From the NCBI GenBank assembly GCA_023411715.1, contig JAEYOM010000044.1, positions 1-8,776 of the forward strand: DNA of 8,776 nucleotides. The letters run 5' to 3'. The stretch comes from Bacillota bacterium. Lineage in GTDB: Bacteria > Bacillota > Clostridia > Acetivibrionales > DTU013. Below are positions 1 through 5,584 of this stretch, piece by piece. The notes under the pieces were generated by a model that did no database searches, was not told where the DNA came from, and saw only the letters and a program-made list of their open reading frames with translations. The translations under genes and the position numbers were made by a program. The first letter of the stretch is position 1; the number at the start of each line of letters is the position of its first letter.

Positions 1-41
1 AGGCTTTTCCTGACATTTTTTATGGCAAGCTTATAGAACAT
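1..41 (-). CDS. Start of FtsX-like (BceB-type) ABC transporter permease, partial
   Basis: The gene begins at ATG 41-39 and runs off the left edge of the window, so only 13 codons are visible: MFYKLAIKNVRKS. This matches the usual N-terminus of BceB-type FtsX permeases (a short basic stretch before the first membrane helix). A strong ribosome binding site, GGAGGTG at 57-51, lies 9 nt upstream of the ATG, inside the preceding ATPase gene. The ATPase stop codon (33-31) lies inside this gene, so the two overlap by 11 nt in different frames, which suggests translational coupling of transporter subunits. The ATPase order (ATPase first, permease second) fits the family. The function beyond the first residues is inferred from context. 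An in-frame match starting at the later ATG (16-14) is not needed because the earlier one has the better binding site. Confidence 0.8.
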   Translation of the reverse strand, partial: MFYKLAIKNVRKS

Positions 42-798
42 TTCCCGCGTCACCTCCAAGGAGAGTGATCACATCGATGATCATCCCGAAAAATTGCTTC
101 CTAGTGTATGAGCCGCGTTCCAGCTCGTTGAACAGCCTGCCGTCCTTTATGAACAGTATCCTGCTGCAATAGCTTGCCGTGAAAGCATCATGCGTTACCA
201 TGAGGATGGTTGCATTCAGGTTTTTATGCAGATTCTCAAGGCTCTCGAGGAGCATCCTTGCAGATTTCGAATCGAGGGAACCCGTAGGTTCGTCTGCGAG
301 TATCATGGCCGGGTTGGTTATAATGGCTCTGGCCGCTGCGGTTCTTTGCCTTTGTCCGCCCGACATCTCATAAGGATACTTTGTCAGGACTTCGTTTATA
401 TCGAGCCTTTTCGCGACCTCTTCCACTTGTGCTTTTGCCTGTTTGTGCGGAACTCCGGAAATACTCAGAGGCAGTATAATATTCTCGAAGCCGTTGAGCG
501 TATCGAGCAGGTTGAAATCCTGAAAAACAAACCCAAGCTCTTCACGCCTGAAGCGGGCCAGCTCGTTGCTTTTCATTTCGGTGATATCGCTGCCACTTAT
601 GAAAATATGCCCGCATGTGACTTTGTCGACTGTCGAGATGCAGTTGAGCAGCGTCGTCTTGCCGCTGCCGGAAGCGCCCATGATGCCTACGAATTCGCCT
701 TCGTTCACGGAAAAGCTAACGTGGTCGATGGCTTTCGTGAGGTTGTCCTTGTTTCCGTAATATTTTTCAATATCCTGTACTTTTAGAATCTCCGTCAT
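31..798 (-). CDS. BceA-type ABC transporter ATP-binding protein (antimicrobial peptide sensing/detoxification)
   Basis: This 255-residue protein is a complete ABC ATPase. Walker A is GASGSGKTT (41-49), the Q-loop Gln is at 93 in VFQDFNLLD, the signature is MSGGQ (145-149, Met for the usual Leu), Walker B with catalytic Glu is ILADEPT (166-172), and the switch His is 203. The C-terminal tail RKQFFGMIIDVITLLGGD (233-250) is typical of BceA-type ATPases, which pair with a 10-helix FtsX permease and act on cell-wall-active peptides such as bacitracin or lantibiotics. The permease start overlaps its 3' end. The start codon ATG 798-796 has GGAGG (810-806) 7 nt upstream. It sits 165 nt downstream of the kinase gene behind its own promoter and candidate response-regulator site, so it is probably induced through the adjacent two-component system. 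The substrate cannot be read from the sequence. Confidence 0.95.
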   Translation of the reverse strand: MTEILKVQDIEKYYGNKDNLTKAIDHVSFSVNEGEFVGIMGASGSGKTTLLNCISTVDKVTCGHIFISGSDITEMKSNELARFRREELGFVFQDFNLLDTLNGFENIILPLSISGVPHKQAKAQVEEVAKRLDINEVLTKYPYEMSGGQRQRTAAARAIITNPAMILADEPTGSLDSKSARMLLESLENLHKNLNATILMVTHDAFTASYCSRILFIKDGRLFNELERGSYTRKQFFGMIIDVITLLGGDAGNVL

Positions 799-812
799 TT
801 TAAATCCTCCAT
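795..812 (-). other. Possible 5-codon leader minicistron overlapping the ATPase start
   Basis: The 14-bp unit ATTTTAAATCCTCC (plus strand) occurs twice in tandem, at 797-810 and 811-824. On the coding (minus) strand this duplicates both the GGAGG ribosome binding site and the AT of the start codon. The upstream copy creates a second ATG (812-810) with its own GGAGG (824-820). It opens a frame of five codons (Met-Glu-Asp-Leu-Lys) whose stop TGA (797-795) overlaps the ATPase start in an ATGA arrangement. The sequence is certain. That the minicistron is translated is inference. Confidence 0.4.
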
Positions 813-824
813 TTTAAATCCTCC
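797..824. repeat. Perfect 14-bp tandem duplication over the ATPase ribosome binding site
   Basis: Two identical 14-bp units abut each other with no mismatch (797-810 and 811-824). It looks like a recent slippage or duplication event, because both copies are still identical. It doubles the Shine-Dalgarno sequence of the ABC ATPase gene. Confidence 0.95.
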
Positions 825-837
825 AAATAAGCAATTT

Positions 838-859
838 GCCGGATACGCCTCTATCCGGC
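838..859 (-). other. Hairpin in the 5' leader of the ABC transporter mRNA
   Basis: GCCGGATA (838-845) and TATCCGGC (852-859) form a perfect 8-bp stem with a 6-nt loop. It lies between the predicted promoter (894-922) and the ATPase ribosome binding site. No T-run follows on the minus strand, so it is not a standard intrinsic terminator for the kinase mRNA. It could stabilise the leader, mark the 3' end of the regulator-kinase transcript, or affect translation. Confidence 0.6.
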
Positions 860-893
860 GCCGGCATGGTTTTATCCCGGTCACCATACTCAC

Positions 894-922
894 ATTGTAA
901 GATAGAGAAGGGCCGGGTTCCA
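894..922 (-). promoter_or_regulatory. Candidate promoter of the ABC transporter genes
   Basis: On the minus strand, a -10 box TACAAT (899-894) lies 17 bp from a weak -35 box TGGAAC (922-917). A poor -35 with a good -10 is what an activator-dependent promoter looks like. The direct repeat at 928-947 ends 5 bp upstream of the -35. Confidence 0.55.
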
Positions 923-927
923 TGCAT

Positions 928-947
928 TAAGCTTACGGTAACCTTAC
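928..947 (-). promoter_or_regulatory. Candidate response-regulator binding site (direct repeat GTAAGnTTA)
   Basis: On the minus strand GTAAGGTTA (947-939) and GTAAGCTTA (936-928) form a direct repeat with an 11-bp period, just upstream of the -35 of the ABC promoter. OmpR/PhoB-family regulators usually bind direct repeats with about one helical turn of spacing placed this way, and the adjacent gene encodes such a regulator. The assignment to that regulator is inferred from position and geometry. Confidence 0.5.
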
Positions 948-963
948 ACTTTTGTTAGTTTGG

Positions 964-1983
964 TTATCTTATATCGACCAATGAGTTCTTCGGAATGACA
1001 ATATTGATGGTCGTGCCTTCTCCCTGTACCGATTCGGCGCTTATCCCGAGTCCCAGCTTCAGACACAGCTTTTTGCAGATATAGAGACCGATACCGGTGG
1101 AACGTTTATTTCCGCGGCCGTTTGTTCCCGTGAAGCCCTTATCGAAGATCCTCGGGAGTTCGACGGCCGGGATGCCTGCCCCGTTATCCGCGATGGAAAG
1201 GATGACGCTGTTTTCGCTCTCTTTTGCACTGATCCTCACGTATGACTCGGGTTTGTCGGCATATTTGACAGAATTGGTAAGGATCTGGTTCAGTATGAAC
1301 TGCAGCCATTTCTCGTCCGAGTATACGGTAAGGTCCAGGCCCTCGGCAGTGACGCTTATCCTGTTATGTATGAACTGCCTGGAGTTCTTCTTCAGCACAT
1401 CGTAGCACACCTTTTGGAGGTTGGTCTCCTTTATGATATAGTCCTTTTCCACGGTATTGCTTCTGGAATAGTAAAGTACCTGCTCAACATAGGCCTCTAT
1501 CCTGTCCAGCTCTTCCGATATGCTTTTCGTCGCTTCGCTTTTGTTGTTCAGGGTGATCAGGCGTGAAGACGATATCGGGGTCTTTACCTCATGCACCCAA
1601 AGTTCGATGTATTCCCGATATTCCTCCTGGAGCTGCTTGTATCTGTTTATCTCCTCGAGCATTGCCTTGTTCGATCTCTTTATTATGTCGTAAAGGATCA
1701 AACCTTCCCTGAAGGACGGAGGAATAATGACCTCGGCTATTATATTTTTTCGGTCAAGAGAATCAAAAATGCGCAGAAGTTCATCGAAAAAGTCCTTTTT
1801 AACGACATATTCGACAACAAGCGGGACAGCGGCGCCGATCGTATATAAAACGCAGATCGTCAGCGACAGAGCGGGACCGCCGGCCGGGTTGAGCAAAATA
1901 AGCGCGGAGGCTGTGACCAGCGTAACGCAGATATAAGCTGCTACATATAAAAACTTATCTTTTAAGAAGTCAAGGAGCTTCAA
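964..1983 (-). CDS. BceS-type intramembrane-sensing histidine kinase
   Basis: The 339-residue protein has two N-terminal membrane helices (about 12-31 and 38-61) with only a few residues between them. It therefore has no extracellular sensor domain, the hallmark of intramembrane-sensing kinases that read the state of a partner BceAB transporter. A linker/coiled stretch (about 100-130) leads to the H-box ELWVHEVKTPIS with phospho-acceptor His131. The catalytic domain shows the N-box NQILTNSVKY (232-241), the G1 box DNGAG (266-270), the F-box RIFDKGF (278-284) and the G2 box TGIGL (296-300). The start is a TTG (1983-1981) that overlaps the TGA stop of the response regulator by 4 nt. No other in-frame Met occurs before residue 108, and a GGGGG tract about 11 nt upstream may serve as ribosome binding site. 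It probably phosphorylates the adjacent regulator. Confidence 0.93.
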   Translation of the reverse strand: MKLLDFLKDKFLYVAAYICVTLVTASALILLNPAGGPALSLTICVLYTIGAAVPLVVEYVVKKDFFDELLRIFDSLDRKNIIAEVIIPPSFREGLILYDIIKRSNKAMLEEINRYKQLQEEYREYIELWVHEVKTPISSSRLITLNNKSEATKSISEELDRIEAYVEQVLYYSRSNTVEKDYIIKETNLQKVCYDVLKKNSRQFIHNRISVTAEGLDLTVYSDEKWLQFILNQILTNSVKYADKPESYVRISAKESENSVILSIADNGAGIPAVELPRIFDKGFTGTNGRGNKRSTGIGLYICKKLCLKLGLGISAESVQGEGTTINIVIPKNSLVDIR

Positions 1984-2648
1984 TCGACCATATACCCCCG
2001 TCCCCTCTTTGTTTCTATGACCTGTCCGAGACCTGCATCCTCGAGCTTGTTGCGCAGCCTGTTTATATTTACTGTAAGCGTATTGTCATCGACGAACATT
2101 TCGCTGTTCCAGAGCTGTGTCATAAGCTCGTCACGGCTTACTACGGCGCCCCTGTTTTCATAAAGGAGAGTAAGGATCTTAAGCTCGTTCTTTGTAAGCT
2201 CCAGCTCGCCTCCCTGATATTCGATGGCGCTCCTTGACAGGTTGACCGCAAATCCCCCGAAGTCAAGCCTGTCGGTGACAACATCCCTCGAGGTGCGTTT
2301 CAGCACCGATGAGATATGCGCCAGCAGTATTTGCGCATTATACGGCTTTGTTATAAAATCGTCGGCGCCGAAATTCATTGCCATCAGTTCGTCGAGTTCG
2401 GTATCCCTGCTTGTCACTACGATTATAGGGAGCTCCGATTTTTTTCTCAATTCACGGCAAATATAGTACCCGTCGACCGTAGGAAGGTTGATATCGAGCA
2501 ATACGAGATCTGGCTTTGCAGATCCGATATCCTCCAGTATGTCCGGGAAGCTGTCGGGTGCCTCACACTGGTAGCCGTTTTTGGCAAGGAAGACGGAAAG
2601 CTCTTCCCTTATTTTTTTATCATCTTCAACAATCATGATTTTTTTCAT
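1980..2648 (-). CDS. OmpR/PhoB-family response regulator (BceR type)
   Basis: A 222-residue regulator starting MKKIMIVEDD. The receiver domain (about 1-115) has the acidic pocket Glu8/Asp9/Asp10, the phospho-acceptor Asp52 in LVLLDINLP, Thr79 and Lys101 in KPY. A winged helix-turn-helix DNA-binding domain (about 125-222) follows, ending in TKRGRGYMVD. The open frame reaches back to 2732, and a second ATG lies at 2663-2661. I chose ATG 2648-2646 because family members begin with this lysine-rich MKxIMIVEDD stretch. The AGGA before it is about 14 nt away, so the exact start is uncertain by five codons. It is first in an operon with the kinase (4-nt overlap) and probably activates the ABC promoter at 894-922. 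It is transcribed divergently from the AraC-type gene. Confidence 0.93.
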   Translation of the reverse strand: MKKIMIVEDDKKIREELSVFLAKNGYQCEAPDSFPDILEDIGSAKPDLVLLDINLPTVDGYYICRELRKKSELPIIVVTSRDTELDELMAMNFGADDFITKPYNAQILLAHISSVLKRTSRDVVTDRLDFGGFAVNLSRSAIEYQGGELELTKNELKILTLLYENRGAVVSRDELMTQLWNSEMFVDDNTLTVNINRLRNKLEDAGLGQVIETKRGRGYMVD

Positions 2649-2685
2649 AATATTTTTACTCATCCTGCAAGTATATTTCAAAACA

Positions 2686-2714
2686 ATTATATATTTACCC
2701 GAGTAAAATTTACA
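2686..2714 (-). promoter_or_regulatory. Candidate promoter of the regulator-kinase operon
   Basis: A perfect -10 box TATAAT (2691-2686) lies 17 bp from a weak -35 TGTAAA (2714-2709) on the minus strand, 37 nt before the chosen start codon. The spacer holds two overlapping small inverted repeats built from TTTAC/GTAAA: 2694-2707 with a 4-bp gap and 2703-2713 with a 1-bp gap. These could be an operator. No regulator can be assigned. Confidence 0.45.
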
Positions 2715-2731
2715 GTTAAAATATGATTGCA

Positions 2732-2777
2732 CTGCAAAGAGCCGTTTTCAGTTTATATTGAATATGGCTTTTTGCAG
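2732..2777. repeat. 12-bp inverted repeat between the divergent regulator genes
   Basis: CTGCAAAGAGCC (2732-2743) and GGCTTTTTGCAG (2766-2777) are inverted copies with 11 of 12 positions complementary and a 22-bp gap. It sits midway between the response-regulator gene and the AraC-type gene. It could be an operator for the AraC-type protein or a hairpin. Neither arm is followed by a T-run, so a terminator is unlikely. Confidence 0.55.
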
Positions 2778-2875
2778 CAAATTCAATAATATAAATCAAA
2801 CATTTTAGTGCATGAAATGTGGAGAGGTATGGCCGCTTTTGCTGATACAATCATAATTGAAAGGACGATGCGTAT

Positions 2876-3766
2876 ATGGATTGGCTTGAGAGGATGAACA
2901 GAGCGATGGACTATATCGAAGGGCACCTGACGTCGGATATCGATTATGAAGAGGCGGCGAAGATAGCCTGCTGTTCGTCTTACCATTTTCAAAGAATGTT
3001 TTCTTTCATAACGGATGTGCCGTTGTCTGAGTATATAAGGCGCAGAAGGCTGACTTTGGCTGCTTTCGAACTGCAGGAAAACGGCAGAAAGGTCATTGAC
3101 GTTGCAATGAAATACGGTTACGACTCGCCGAACTCATTTTCCCGGGCTTTCCAGAGCCTGCATGGCGTGACGCCCTCATTGGCGCGTGATGAAGGTATCC
3201 AGCTGAAGGCTTATCCGCGCATGTCCTTCCATATAACAATAAAAGGAGATGTCGAGATGAATTACAAAATCGAGCAGAAAGATGCGTTCAAGGTATTTGG
3301 AGTTGAGACGGTCATCGACATGACCGACGGTAACAATTTTAAGGAAATACCGATATTTTGGGGGAAATGTCATCAAAATGGTACGATAAACAGGCTGGAA
3401 AGCTTTGAGATGCCGAGATACGAGAGCGGGCTAAGCAAGGTAAATTCAATCATGTGCTACCGCAAAACAGAAGGAAATACGTTTCCGTACATGATAGGCA
3501 TTATTGATTTGAACGACAAGCTGAAAGCGCCGGACGATCTTACGGTCGTAGATGTCCCGGCCTGTACCTGGGCCGTTTTCAAATCCGAAGAGCATGGTTT
3601 CGAAGATTCCTCCGAAAAAATTCAGGCGGTATGGAAACGTATCTACCCGGAGTGGTTCACGACCTCGGGCTATGAGCATGCGGACGCCGGAGAGCTCGAA
3701 ATGACATATGAAAAAGGGAACGACCGTTTCTTTACAGAAGTTTGGATACCGGTGATAAAGAAATAG
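2876..3766 (+). CDS. AraC-family transcriptional regulator with GyrI-like effector-binding domain
   Basis: The 296-residue protein has an N-terminal AraC/XylS DNA-binding domain with two helix-turn-helix units. The first is around 22-45 (DYEEAAKIACCSSYHFQRMF) and the second around 72-96, with the classic GYDSPNSFSRAFQSLHGVTP ending at 100. From about 128 to 294 it has a GyrI-like (AraC effector-binding) domain, ending in FFTEVWIPV, where Glu288 fits the conserved acidic pocket residue. Such proteins (for example Rob or BltR-like regulators) bind small, often cationic or hydrophobic, compounds and usually control efflux or stress genes. The ATG at 2876 has AAAGGA (2860-2865) 10 nt upstream. 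It is transcribed alone, divergent from the two-component operon, and is followed by a terminator. Its target is unknown. The neighbouring BceRS module or its own promoter are possible targets by proximity only. Confidence 0.93.
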   Translation: MDWLERMNRAMDYIEGHLTSDIDYEEAAKIACCSSYHFQRMFSFITDVPLSEYIRRRRLTLAAFELQENGRKVIDVAMKYGYDSPNSFSRAFQSLHGVTPSLARDEGIQLKAYPRMSFHITIKGDVEMNYKIEQKDAFKVFGVETVIDMTDGNNFKEIPIFWGKCHQNGTINRLESFEMPRYESGLSKVNSIMCYRKTEGNTFPYMIGIIDLNDKLKAPDDLTVVDVPACTWAVFKSEEHGFEDSSEKIQAVWKRIYPEWFTTSGYEHADAGELEMTYEKGNDRFFTEVWIPVIKK

Positions 3767-3846
3767 TACAGGAGTTTGTATAGGTGCCGATAGTCGCCCT
3801 CCGGACATAACGACCTGTAAATGATTCGGGCAGCGCTGGCTCACAG

Positions 3847-3880
3847 AACACCTCATACCGAGATGGGGTGTTTTTTTATT
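3847..3880 (+). terminator. Intrinsic terminator of the AraC-type gene
   Basis: ACACCTCAT (3848-3856) pairs with ATGGGGTGT (3863-3871), with one T-G wobble and a 6-nt loop. Extra A-T pairs at the base merge into a run of seven T (3871-3877). It lies 80 nt after the AraC-type stop codon. In the opposite direction the stem is not followed by T's, so it probably does not end the convergent minus-strand gene. Confidence 0.85.
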
Positions 3881-3953
3881 TCAAAGCCCTGCACGGGTGC
3901 ATTTTCTTTCGCCATAATATGGCAATTAAGAAGCAATTGTACCAATTGAGTGT

Positions 3954-4814
3954 TTAAACAGGTTGCCCGCCCGGCAGCAATGCCCTCATCAAATCGTGCA
4001 TCTCATTGAATTTCTTTGTACGTATTGATATCCGTTTTCCAATACGGGATGAGAGATTACAGGCGAAATCCCTGCAAGCATACTTATCGTACAACTGAAC
4101 CGTACTCAAGTGCATCACGTCTATCCCCTGCCTTTCGAGAATAGCCGCCCGCACCGCATCTTTGCCCTGCTCCCGGGGGCTGCTGTGGTATGAGAAGCTC
4201 TCATATTCTACTGCCAATTTCGCCTTCGTATAATATAGGTCTGTAAAGCAGCGCAAATGTCCAAGGCGTGTTCTCCCTTCCTCTTTAAGGATTGTCTCAT
4301 GGTTGAAAACAGCGCCGTTAAGCCCGTAACCTCCTAGAGCGTTGGGCAGTGTCAGAATCATATAGGCAAGTGACTCCATAACCGAAGCGGAACCGTTTTC
4401 CACATATTGTACAGCCCGCAAGGCTTTCCGGTATCCCCGATGCCCCTTAGCCCTTGCAAGAAATGTCATAAGCTTTTTCTTTGTGGTAATTGCCTCTGAA
4501 GGGCAACCCGGCGGATGCGAACATAGCTGCAAGCCCAGCAGGATGAGCCGGTGAATGCTCAACAAGCCTGCGAGCTCAAGGAACAGCAGCTCAGGGGACG
4601 CAATAGTTTCACTGCCCCGCGCCACCACCGCACCCCTCGGAAGGGCGAGCACACACGAATGGACCTCTGTCCTGCTATTGCTGTGTCTCACATTGTGTTT
4701 AGTAAGTGTGATGTGGGCCAAGTCGGTTTCTGCAATTTTAAAGCCGAGTACAGAGTCAATGTTTGGGATATCCCAAACCTCGGCAGCCGAAAAGTGGCTT
4801 AAAAATTCTTTCAT
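3954..4814 (-). CDS. Protein with a DUF559/Vsr-like PD-(D/E)XK C-terminal domain (AbiEi-like architecture), function unknown
   Basis: 286 residues. The N-terminal half starts with FLSHFSAAEVW, has a short LPRGAVVARG strand pair (58-67), and then the helix SPELLFLELAGLLS (73-86). This resembles a group of proteins I recall from Coriobacteriia and Clostridia and loosely the AbiEi antitoxin layout. The C-terminal half has the order seen in DUF559/very-short-patch-repair-like nucleases. SASVMESLAYMI (142-153, Glu147) is followed by TDLYY (191-195, Asp192), AVEYES (201-206, Glu203/Glu205), YH (209-210) and KDAVRAAILERQGIDVMHL (218-236). Asp192 with Glu203/205 could form a metal site, but catalysis is unproven and it may be a regulator. 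No Shine-Dalgarno sequence precedes the ATG (4814-4812), and the promoter predicts a leaderless mRNA. No obvious terminator follows. It stands alone beside a repeat element, which suggests acquisition. Confidence 0.7.
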   Translation of the reverse strand: MKEFLSHFSAAEVWDIPNIDSVLGFKIAETDLAHITLTKHNVRHSNSRTEVHSCVLALPRGAVVARGSETIASPELLFLELAGLLSIHRLILLGLQLCSHPPGCPSEAITTKKKLMTFLARAKGHRGYRKALRAVQYVENGSASVMESLAYMILTLPNALGGYGLNGAVFNHETILKEEGRTRLGHLRCFTDLYYTKAKLAVEYESFSYHSSPREQGKDAVRAAILERQGIDVMHLSTVQLYDKYACRDFACNLSSRIGKRISIRTKKFNEMHDLMRALLPGGQPV

Positions 4815-4820
4815 GCATTA

Positions 4821-4849
4821 ATTATACAATAATGTGTACATAATATCAA
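4821..4849 (-). promoter_or_regulatory. Near-consensus promoter giving a leaderless transcript
   Basis: On the minus strand -35 TTGATA (4849-4844), a 17-bp spacer and -10 TATAAT (4826-4821) form the best sigma-A promoter in the window. The -10 box ends 6 nt before the ATG at 4814, so transcription should start at or within a base or two of the start codon. This leaves no room for a ribosome binding site, and none is present. Confidence 0.75.
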
Positions 4850-5130
4850 TTAAGATACCATAAATGTTTTAGAACAACCATGGAAAGCGCGTAAACTAAA
4901 GATATATCCAACATATTTCATAAATATAGTAACTTATTTGAAATTATGTACAATAAATGGTTAAAAATGTGCGGAGGAGCTCATGATCCGGTGAAAAACC
5001 GCTGAAGTGCCCATAAGTCAATTGTTTATATATGATGCATGATTGCTTTATACACCTGCCCGGCACTGTGCAGCTTGACGAATGGCGAGCTGAATGATTC
5101 AATTAGAGTAGGTTTCGTGCCGGTCGGTTT
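4850..5130. other. Gene-free, partly AT-rich stretch
   Basis: No credible coding region is seen on either strand. The part up to about 4970 is AT-rich. At 4973-4977 a GGAGG precedes ATG 4983, but the frame stops after three codons. From 5119 to 5148 the sequence GCCGGTCGGTTT occurs twice with an 18-bp period (5119-5130 and 5137-5148), leading into the MITE-like element. This may hold remnants of degraded sequence. Confidence 0.5.
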
Positions 5131-5264
5131 GGTTTTGCCGGTCGGTTTTATAAAGAGAACATATGCGCAGAGCCATAGAGCATGTTAATCAAGCAAGTAA
5201 AAGGTGAAATCACGTCCTGTTCGAGTGTGCGCGGCCCATAAGCGAGTTACGTTTGATTTTGAAC

Positions 5265-5326
5265 GTACTAAAGCAAAAACTACTGTTTATAGCACCCCTT
5301 AGAATCGGAGGTTTTCGCTTTAGTAC
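5265..5326. repeat. 16-bp inverted repeat with 30-nt loop inside the element
   Basis: The arm at 5265-5280 (GTACTAAAGCAAAAAC) and the arm at 5311-5326 (GTTTTCGCTTTAGTAC) are complementary at 15 of 16 positions. The last six bases of the right arm (TAGTAC) are also the first bases of the first 61-bp unit, so the hairpin and the tandem array share a boundary. Confidence 0.8.
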
Positions 5327-5500
5327 TGGCTTGCATTTACAGGCTCTTTGGCTTGGAGCATCGTTCCCGTATAAAACCCATTAGTACCGGCTTGCATTTA
5401 CAGGCTCTTTGGCTTGGAGCATTGTTCCCGTATAAAACCCATTAGTACCGGCTTGCATTTACAGGCTCTTTGGCTTGGAGCATTGTTCCCGTATAAAACC
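5321..5500. repeat. Three tandem copies of a 61-bp unit
   Basis: Units start at 5321, 5382 and 5443. The third is cut after 58 bp where the terminal inverted repeat takes over. Units 2 and 3 are identical over the shared length. Unit 1 differs at two positions (T for C near the start, C for T in GCATCGTTCCC). They abut without spacers. The period is not a multiple of three and no frame is open through them, so they are not coding. Each unit contains TTGGCT and TATAAA 16 bp apart. Confidence 0.97.
5470..5497 (+). promoter_or_regulatory. Possible promoter in the last 61-bp unit, facing the metallopeptidase gene
   Basis: TTGGCT (5470-5475) and TATAAA (5492-5497) are separated by 16 bp, a weak sigma-A match. 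Because the unit is repeated, the same pair occurs three times in tandem. Transcription from the last would begin about 80 nt before the metallopeptidase start. No better promoter is visible nearer the gene. Confidence 0.3.
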
Positions 5501-5510
5501 GACCGGCAAA

Positions 5511-5537
5511 ACCGGCTAAGAGTAAGTTCTTACCGGT
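5511..5537. other. Bulged hairpin at the right edge of the element
   Basis: ACCGG, a bulged C, then TAAGA (5511-5521) pair with TCTTACCGGT (5528-5537) around a 6-nt loop. The base of the stem overlaps the outer end of the terminal inverted repeat. Read on the minus strand it is followed by GCCGGTTTTG, too poor in T's for a confident terminator. Confidence 0.5.
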
Positions 5538-5584
5538 AGATAGTCTGTAAGGTACGGTTTAAATATAAAGTGGGGTACCCGACT

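Larger units (their letters stand above)
5131..5513. mobile_element. MITE-like element with terminal inverted repeats and triplicated right arm
   Basis: A perfect 22-bp inverted repeat (5131-5152 against 5492-5513) brackets 383 bp that contain no gene. Inside the perfect repeat, similarity continues. The left arm from about 5144 to 5199 is an inverted copy, with roughly three quarters identity, of the 61-bp unit that forms the right arm. The right arm is present three times in tandem (5321-5500). The two arms flank an internal hairpin (5265-5326). Long imperfect terminal inverted repeats around a short non-coding core are typical of non-autonomous transposable elements. No target-site duplication could be recognised, possibly because the left end carries an extra 18-bp-period duplication. 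A stable non-coding RNA is the main alternative. Confidence 0.55.

Noticed and set aside
190..786. Long plus-strand open frame opposite the ABC ATPase
   Set aside because: The minus-strand frame has all ABC motifs. The opposite frame shows no recognisable domain and is a codon-bias shadow.
2649..2732. N-terminal extension of the response regulator to 2732
   Set aside because: The extra residues do not belong to the receiver fold and overlap the candidate promoter; family members start at the MKKIMIVEDD methionine.
3911..3948. Small palindromes GCCATA-A-TATGGC and CAATTG-TAC-CAATTG between the convergent genes
   Set aside because: They are short, AT-rich and lack a T-run, so neither a terminator nor an operator can be supported.
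4555..4821. Plus-strand open frames opposite the start of the nuclease-like gene
   Set aside because: They have no ribosome binding site or recognisable domain, and they lie antisense to a frame with family-like motifs and a strong promoter.
4983..4994. ATG with a good GGAGG upstream (4973-4977)
   Set aside because: The frame stops after three codons and nothing downstream in other frames looks coding. It may be a relic but cannot be supported as a gene.
5163..5207. Fourteen-codon frame inside the left arm of the element
   Set aside because: It has no ribosome binding site and lies within the inverted copy of the 61-bp unit, so the sequence is explained by the repeat.
5321..5500. Regular repeats that could suggest a CRISPR array
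   Set aside because: The 61-bp units abut directly with no unique spacers between them, and no cas gene is present.
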